64,000 bases of DNA from assembly GCF_006440775.1 (NCBI RefSeq), contig NZ_VFTZ01000002.1, forward strand, positions 124,001 to 188,000, written 5' to 3'. A program made the translations under genes and the position numbers. The notes under the pieces were generated by a model. It was not told the DNA's origin. It did not search any database and was given only the letters and a program-made list of their open reading frames with translations. The stretch comes from Mesorhizobium sp. B2-7-2 (GTDB taxonomy: Bacteria; Pseudomonadota; Alphaproteobacteria; Rhizobiales; Rhizobiaceae). Shown here one piece after another: positions 59,200 to 64,000 of this stretch (within the stretch, counting starts at the first letter, position 1; every line of letters starts with the position of its first letter).

Positions 59200-59715
59200 A
59201 TGGCTGATGTCGGTACGATCATCATGGAACACGAGGTTGACACTTCCCGGCTCATCGGCGCGTTGTTCGAAGCAGACGATGTAGGGGCCATCGTACGGTG
59301 CCACTACGAAGCGGAACGAGCGCTCGACTTCGTTTTAGAAAAGCTAACTGATGGGCGTTCAAAGCGCACGAAAGGGTGGACCTTCGCCAATCGGCTGGAA
59401 GTGTGCCGGATGTTCGGCGTCCGGGACATGTGGACCGCACCAATTCAGACGATAAACAACCAGCGCAATGATTTTGCTCACAAAGGCCAATTGTTGATCG
59501 AAGATCAGCAGATTTTGGACCTGTACCATCAAGTTCGCCGTATATACCCCAAATTTAGCGATAAGTTTCGTCTAGAAATTAGTGGACGCAAATTGTTCAA
59601 TAAAGAGTTTGGAGAAAGCAGCAACAGAGAGAAATACGTTATGTTGGCGTCGGTCGTAACGAGCCTATTCTGTTCGCTTCCACAGATGGCATCCGTACAG
59701 AAGCCCAACGTTTAG
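59200..59715 (+). CDS. HEPN/MltR-like protein
   Basis: A 171-residue, mostly helical protein. Residues 30-100 match the MltR/HEPN type: CHYEAERALDFVLEKLTDGR, WTFANRLEVCRMFGV, then NNQRNDFAHKG. Arg89 and His94 form an R-x4-H motif, the active-site pattern of HEPN ribonucleases, though MltR relatives share RN.FAH without proven RNase activity. GGGGAA lies about 9 bases before the ATG. The gene is divergent from the nuclease-NTPase/TIR pair and its base composition matches that of the island. It may be a regulator, an RNase effector or an antitoxin partner. Confidence 0.8.
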   Translation: MADVGTIIMEHEVDTSRLIGALFEADDVGAIVRCHYEAERALDFVLEKLTDGRSKRTKGWTFANRLEVCRMFGVRDMWTAPIQTINNQRNDFAHKGQLLIEDQQILDLYHQVRRIYPKFSDKFRLEISGRKLFNKEFGESSNREKYVMLASVVTSLFCSLPQMASVQKPNV

Positions 59716-59802
59716 AAATCACCAAAAAATCTGAGACCTCGAGCTCGACAAGTGCGGAACTGCGCTACCTCCCGGTGGGTGGCGGAACGGTAGGAGAGTC
59801 CG

Positions 59803-60102
59803 ATGGAGGCATACGCCCTGATCATCGCGGCAGCAGCGGCCTTCGGTGGCTACAACGTCGGCCTCGGCGGCGACAGCAAGAACGCTGGCTTCGCTGGGTC
59901 GATCCTCGCGGCGTTCGCGTTCGCTATCCCAATGGGGTTCTGGTTGGCATCAAACCTACTCGCTTATGCTTTCAAAGGTGGAGCCTCTGGCTTCAAGCCG
60001 GGGCAAGTCCGCGAGGTCGTCGGCCCCTTGCTGTTCGGCGCTGCCGTTTGGCTTTGCGCGATAGCTGTTGGATTTATCGTCCGCACCAGAGGGAAACGAT
60101 AG
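59803..60102 (+). CDS. Small membrane protein, three or four hydrophobic segments
   Basis: A 99-residue protein. Hydrophobic segments are ALIIAAAAAFGGYNVGLG, FAGSILAAFAFAIPMGFWLA and VVGPLLFGAAVWLCAIAVGF, ending in the basic tail VRTRGKR. GTAGGAGAG before the ATG is a good ribosome site. No family is recognised. It lies 87 bases after the HEPN-like gene on the same strand, so it could be cotranscribed with it. Confidence 0.6.
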   Translation: MEAYALIIAAAAAFGGYNVGLGGDSKNAGFAGSILAAFAFAIPMGFWLASNLLAYAFKGGASGFKPGQVREVVGPLLFGAAVWLCAIAVGFIVRTRGKR

Positions 60103-60269
60103 TCCATTTAGACCTTGCCCTATCGGACCGCCCAAGCAGATTGGTTGCGGGTTCAAATAGGGCCTATTTTGACTTTTGATATGGCTCGTGCACAACGTTT
60201 GTGATGCTGTTGACCGCTTGGCCACGAGCCTCAAGACGCTCAGCCTGTTCCTGGGACCGCTTCGTCCGA

Positions 60270-61227
60270 TCGGCCACGAGGCGACATCGTTGTCGTCATT
60301 GTTGCGTTCAGAGCTCAAGAAACTGAGTCTGCCGGCGATCGGCCTAGAGTTGGCGTTGCGCGCGCCGCGATGGCGGCCCACCGCGACAAGACCGGCAAGG
60401 CCGATGCGCTGGGCATCGCCCACATCATGCGCACCGGCTGGATTCCGACAGGCCCATACCAAGTCGCAAAGCTGCTACCGGACGAAGCTTTTGCTGAGGC
60501 ACCGGCGCAACCCGAAGGCCATGTTCCTCGACCTGGAGAACGCCATCTGCCATCGCTGAAGGCATTTAGCGTCCGACTGGGAAAGGTCGGGCGAGGGGCT
60601 TTCGAGAAATCGGTGCGCACCGCGGTGGCGGAGGATCCGCTGTCGTCCGAGGTGATGGACGCCATGCTGTCGGCGCGCGCAGCGCTGTGGAGGCAGTACT
60701 GCCGGCTGCACGATCTCGGCGTCAGAATGGTGGCCCGCAGCGAGCTGTGCCGGCGTACTATGGCGATCCCCGGCCCGGTGACGGCACTTTCGTTCATGAC
60801 GGCGATCGATGACCCGTCGCGCTTCCGCCGCTCGCGCGACGTGGCGGCCTTCGGACTCACCTCGCGGCGCTCGCAGTCGGGCGCCTCGATCGACGTGCAG
60901 GGGCGCATATCGAAAGCCGGAGACGCGGACGTGCGACGCTCGCTATACGAGGCGGCGTCGGGGCTGATGACGCGCTTCAAGGGCAGGGACAAGGTCAAGA
61001 GCTGTGGCCAGGCGATCGCCAAACGCTCCTGCCACCGCAAGGCCTGTGTCGCCGTGGCGCGCAAGCTGGCGGTGATCATTCATGCGATCTGGACCGGCAG
61101 AACGTTCTATGTCTGTGATCCAGCGGCAAGCCAGGCGGATGCCGGCCGGCGTGCCCATGACAAGGCCGGCAAGCGCATCGATGAACAGAAGACCGACAGG
61201 TTAAAACTCATGGCGCCGGCACGTTGA
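60270..61227 (+). mobile_element. IS110-family transposase remnant
   Basis: A degenerate IS110-type transposase. The C-terminal domain is recognisable (MAIPGPVTALSFMTAIDDPS, SIDVQGRISKAGDADVRRSL, KVKSCGQAIAKRSCHRKACV). Upstream, AAHRDKTGKADALGIAHIMR, with the Asp of the RuvC-like domain, is in the same frame. Between about 60440 and 60557 the protein runs in another frame (FRQAHTKSQSCYRTKLLLRH, then FLDLENAICHR), so two compensating indels are present. Short deletions are visible too: two residues after MAIPG and one in VAAFGLTS. The N-terminal 60 residues are truncated or unrecognisable. It is inactive. Confidence 0.85.
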
Positions 61228-61885
61228 CGGACGCCATCTGACACAATGAATCCGCTCCGGCGGATGAGGACCGATGCAGACCAGGAACGACGGAACGCAC
61301 GTTATCTTGCCTGCGGCCGCGCTGATCGCGAGGCGGCCGGACCGCGCCGGATTGCCTGTGATCATGGCTCTGTCAGCCCCGATGGAAACGTGCGCCACAA
61401 CGGTTCCCGTGCTGCAAATAAGCAGCGCTGCTACGCCGTCGCAGAGCGCGCAAGACTGCACGGCGCATCGAAACTCAACGAAAGAGTATGGAATCGTGGT
61501 ATATAGAATAGAATAGTGTACTATCGTATATTATAGGAGGGAGGACGATGGAAATGGGGTCTCGTAAAGTGCGACGAATAAGATGGCAAGATAAAAGGGC
61601 GCACATTGTGCGGCGATCGGTTGGCTGTTTTTGCTGGCGTTTTCGTCATTTCTCACACATTGCTCGCCTTCGCTGCAATGTACGATTTTATAATAAATTG
61701 TTGATCTAGTGTGAGAATCTCCAAGGTGCGGAGCACATCCGCTGGCCCATACCGGGTTTGCCCTTATCCTTCAAACGTCTGCACTGGGGCCGATTCCAGA
61801 CAGGCCGTTACGAGGCACCGACCGTGGGATAGCTGCCGTTAGTTGCGACGCGCACGGCACCACAGCTTCCGGCCTCACTTAGCCA
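61228..61885. other. Right edge of the accessory island
   Basis: A 658-base A+T-rich stretch between the IS110 remnant and the TetR gene. It holds the small frame at 61548-61709 and, just before it, ATAGTGTACTAT at 61513-61524 (5-bp inverted repeat). No tRNA end or integrase is seen that would mark the right border. Confidence 0.5.
61548..61709 (+). CDS. Possible small basic protein, 53 residues
   Basis: From the ATG at 61548, a frame of 53 codons (MEMGSRKVRRIRWQDKRAHI, then VRRSVGCFCWRFRHFSHI) gives a strongly basic product rich in Arg, with a Cys-Phe-Cys-Trp patch. An exceptionally strong Shine-Dalgarno, AGGAGGGAGG, precedes it at a good distance and TATATT/TATTAT boxes lie just before that. 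There is no recognised family, and the frame may also be chance. The start context is what supports it. Confidence 0.35.
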   Translation: MEMGSRKVRRIRWQDKRAHIVRRSVGCFCWRFRHFSHIARLRCNVRFYNKLLI

Positions 61886-62509
61886 TTATGACCATTTCTT
61901 CCAGGCATTCTCTTGGTCCGATCGCGACGCACCCAAGGCCCGAAGCACCGACTCGACGGTCTGTTGTGTCACTTCGGGCCTGGTGCCACGATCAAGAATA
62001 CCGCGCGTCACCTGCAGCCATATGCCCATCACGATGTCCACTGCCAGCTCCGCGTCCCGTATGCTCACACGCTCTTGAACTATCGCCTGCGCGATATCGG
62101 CCTTGAGGTTCGTCCGGACACCTCGCGCATACTCGCCGCGCGATTGAGAACTTTGAACGACCAGACGTGCCCAGTTCGCGTCCGAGATCGCCTTTTCCAA
62201 GAACTTCGTGAAAGCAAAGGATAGGCGTTTGAGTGGATCCTCCAGTGCGCGGCGCGCGTCCCCCAACACTGCGTCAAAGCTCTCCCCGAGTTTTTCCCCC
62301 ACAGCTGCAGCCAGTTCGTCGATGCTCTGGAAGTGGTAGTAGAAGGTACCCTTCGCGACGCCGGCTGCCTCGACTACCGCATCGATCGTAACCGCCTCGC
62401 GAGGCCGTTCTGCCATCAGCATCGTCCCGGCATCCAGGATCAGGGCACGCGTTTTTTCTCGCTTCTCCCGTCCGATCTCCGCCCTACGCGCCAAATCAAC
62501 CTTTGCCAT
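61886..62509 (-). CDS. TetR/AcrR-family regulator
   Basis: A 207-residue repressor. The helix-turn-helix lies at about residues 40-75 (VTIDAVVEAAGVAKGTFYYH, then FQSIDELAAAV). The rest is a helical ligand-binding domain without recognised pocket residues. It starts from MAKVDLARRAEIGREKRE, and the basic N-terminal arm is common. It is divergent from the patatin-like phospholipase gene, with a small palindrome in between, and probably represses that operon. Confidence 0.93.
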   Translation of the reverse strand: MAKVDLARRAEIGREKREKTRALILDAGTMLMAERPREAVTIDAVVEAAGVAKGTFYYHFQSIDELAAAVGEKLGESFDAVLGDARRALEDPLKRLSFAFTKFLEKAISDANWARLVVQSSQSRGEYARGVRTNLKADIAQAIVQERVSIRDAELAVDIVMGIWLQVTRGILDRGTRPEVTQQTVESVLRALGASRSDQENAWKKWS

Positions 62510-62553
62510 CCGTCCTGCCTTTTCTGCATTGCATCATTACGCAAATGTCATAT

Positions 62554-62565
62554 TGACTAAATAGT
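62554..62565. promoter_or_regulatory. Candidate TetR-family operator
   Basis: GACTAAATAGTC is a 5-bp inverted repeat with a two-base centre, in the 153-base divergent gap between the TetR and patatin genes, with TTGAC overlapping its left edge and another TTGACC soon after. It could cover a -35 region. Confidence 0.45.
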
Positions 62566-62662
62566 CGATTTGACCTAATTGTGCAATATGAAAGTTGCTG
62601 AGCCAACCGGCAGCAGCTCGATTTCTCGTTTTCCCAACACAAGCGTATCCGAACAATAAGGA

Positions 62663-63841
62663 ATGGCATCAATGAATGTTCAGTCCCAGCACTTCAAATC
62701 AGAGAGCCGGCCGCTGCCGTTCGAATGCATTGCCCTGGTGCTGCAAGGTGGAGGCGCGCTCGGGGCCTACCAGGCGGGAGTCTATGAAGCTCTTGCGGAA
62801 GCCGACATTCATCCGGACTGGGTCGCCGGCGTGTCCATCGGTTCCATCAACGCGGCAATCATTGCCGGCAACGAGCCTTCCGAACGGGTCTCAAAGCTGC
62901 GTGCGTTCTGGCGCGAGATTACGGCGAACCCCCTGCTCGACTGGGCTGCCGCCGCAGGCGCGCTGGCTCCCAAAGGCGACCTGCCCCGCGCGATCTTCAA
63001 TCAGTTCAGCGCAGCCTGCGCTGCCATAGCTGGCGCGCCGGGCTTTTTCAGTCTCCGGCAACCTGCTCCCTGGCTCCGCCCAGGTGGAGCAATCGAGGGC
63101 ACAAGTTTTTACGAAACCACTCACCTGAAGAGCACGCTTGAACGACTTGTCGACTTCGACCGGATCAACGCAGGCGGCATGCGTTTCAGCGCAGGCGCCG
63201 TAAACGTGTGCACGGGTAATTTCGTCTACTTCGACAATCAAACCCATACGATCCGTCCAGAGCACGTGATGGCCAGCGGCTCGCTTCCGCCAGGCTTCCC
63301 GGCCATTGAGATCGAGGGGGAATTCTACTGGGACGGCGGCCTCATCTCGAACACCCCGTTGCAATGGGTGGCCGAGAACGGGCCTCGGCAGGACACGCTC
63401 GCCTTCCAGGTGGACCTCTGGAGCGCCCAGGGTGATTTTCCTCGTAATCTTGCCGACGTGGCGACCAGGCAGAAGGAAATCCAGTATTCCAGCCGCACCC
63501 GCGCCAACACCGAGCAGTTCAAGCAGCACCAGCGGTCCCGGCACGCGCTTGCAGGCTTACTCGCAAAGCTTCCCACCGACCTGCTCGGCAGCGATGAAGC
63601 GACCATGCTGAGCTCTCTTGCCGACCACAAGGTCTATAAATTGGTTCACCTGATCTATCGGTCTAGACAGTACGAGACGCACTCAAAGGATTACGAATTT
63701 TCGCGGCTGTCGATGGAGGACCATTGGCAAGCGGGTTACTTCGACGCGGTGCGCACGCTGCGTCAGCCAGAGGCACTGAGCAGACCGAACAATCTGGAGG
63801 GAGTTAGCACTTACGATCTCGCCCAGAACGGGCAGGGGTAG
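62663..63841 (+). CDS. Patatin-like phospholipase (with DUF3734-type tail)
   Basis: A 392-residue lipid acyl hydrolase. The oxyanion loop is LVLQGGGALGAYQAGVYEAL, the nucleophile Ser is in AGVSIGSINAA (GxSxG, near residue 57), and the partner Asp is in FYWDGGLISNTPLQW. The C-terminal 120 residues, starting about TRQKEIQYSSRTRANTEQFK, match the DUF3734 extension. A second ATG lies three codons in. It precedes acetoacetate decarboxylase, an order often seen with 3-hydroxybutyrate dehydrogenase, so it probably belongs to ketone-body or storage-polymer metabolism. There is no signal peptide. Confidence 0.92.
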   Translation: MASMNVQSQHFKSESRPLPFECIALVLQGGGALGAYQAGVYEALAEADIHPDWVAGVSIGSINAAIIAGNEPSERVSKLRAFWREITANPLLDWAAAAGALAPKGDLPRAIFNQFSAACAAIAGAPGFFSLRQPAPWLRPGGAIEGTSFYETTHLKSTLERLVDFDRINAGGMRFSAGAVNVCTGNFVYFDNQTHTIRPEHVMASGSLPPGFPAIEIEGEFYWDGGLISNTPLQWVAENGPRQDTLAFQVDLWSAQGDFPRNLADVATRQKEIQYSSRTRANTEQFKQHQRSRHALAGLLAKLPTDLLGSDEATMLSSLADHKVYKLVHLIYRSRQYETHSKDYEFSRLSMEDHWQAGYFDAVRTLRQPEALSRPNNLEGVSTYDLAQNGQG

Positions 63842-63945
63842 CGGCCGCGACGCGGCTGCGCGATCGAGCTCGTGCTCCAATCCTCCAAACTCAAACGGGC
63901 TTCTCCTGAAACCCAGCAGACTGCTCCACCCAAGGAAGACCAGCC

Positions 63946-64000
63946 ATGAACCAAGACACTATCAGGGAAACGGCCTTTGCCATGCCTCTGACCAACCCCG
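63946..64000 (+). CDS. adc: Acetoacetate decarboxylase, start only
   Basis: The last 55 bases hold a start codon after AAGGAAGACCAGCC and encode MNQDTIRETAFAMPLTNP, which agrees with the N-terminus of acetoacetate decarboxylase (...AFAMPLT.P). The enzyme turns acetoacetate into acetone and CO2. The gene continues beyond the window; only 18 residues are seen, so the call rests on this pattern and on the patatin gene upstream. Confidence 0.75.
   Translation, partial: MNQDTIRETAFAMPLTNP

Noticed and set aside
58825..59304. A 159-codon minus-strand frame covering the NTPase/HEPN gap
   Set aside because: It overlaps the starts of both divergent genes, lacks a ribosome site and has no family-like content.
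50810..61885. Integrase, relaxase or conjugation genes to explain the island
   Set aside because: None is present in this stretch; the only mobile-element gene is the broken IS110 transposase, so autonomous mobility cannot be claimed.
1..64000. CRISPR arrays, rRNA genes, intact tRNA genes, phage structural genes
   Set aside because: I looked for regularly spaced direct repeats, rRNA-like sequence, complete tRNA cloverleaves and capsid/tail genes and saw none. The only tRNA-like sequence is the 3' fragment near 50.8 kb.

Overview
The window looks like chromosome of a soil-dwelling alphaproteobacterium of the Rhizobiales, most probably Mesorhizobium or a close relative. The reasons are the high G+C content, the number of ABC importers for plant- and soil-derived sugars, the myo-inositol pathway with an RpiR-type IolR, a MocR-type regulator, C-P lyase accessory genes, and several dispersed palindromic repeats of the kind common in rhizobial genomes. 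The genus is an inference from content, not from a marker gene.

Layout. 1-6.8 kb: end of a DAHP synthase gene, a LysE exporter with a divergent WYL regulator, a methyltransferase, an FAD oxidoreductase, a nitronate monooxygenase and a LacI regulator. 7.4-14.5 kb: a ribose/galactose-type sugar importer (binding protein, double ATPase, permease) beside the LacI gene, then a complete polar amino acid importer. 14.7-17.3 kb: phnN, phnM and a DUF1045 phosphonate gene. 17.6-24.9 kb: the minus-strand inositol operon iolC-iolD-iolE-(small membrane protein)-iolB, headed by iolR with a pair of GGAA-N6-TTCC operators between iolR and iolC. 25.0-35.3 kb: a divergent oxidoreductase, then a seven-gene minus-strand operon (inosose dehydratase paralogue, complete CUT1 importer, inositol-dehydrogenase-like enzyme, TIM-barrel epimerase) divergent from a MocR regulator. 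This looks like uptake and catabolism of an inositol derivative. 35.5-42.4 kb: an ArsR-type regulator with an unusual C-terminal domain, a GH51 arabinofuranosidase and a complete CUT1 importer, together an arabino-oligosaccharide utilisation locus.

42.8-50.3 kb is a mixed block: a dehalogenase-like hydrolase, an arginase-family enzyme, a truncated dienelactone hydrolase, a phosphoribosyltransferase, CBS, DUF2267 and YbhB proteins, a Rieske/FAD oxidoreductase broken by a frameshift, and a predicted glycosidase-like protein.

From about 50.8 to 61.8 kb the character changes to an accessory island. It begins with an isolated 3' end of a serine tRNA, as left by integrase-mediated insertion, and carries decayed small genes, a DUF2130 protein, an outer-membrane protein and an IS110 remnant. 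In it sits the most interesting set: a predicted PD-(D/E)xK nuclease-NTPase and a zinc-finger/TIR protein in one operon, divergent from a HEPN/MltR-like protein. This is a candidate anti-phage defence cassette. From 61.9 kb the core-like genome returns with a TetR regulator, a patatin-like phospholipase and the start of acetoacetate decarboxylase.
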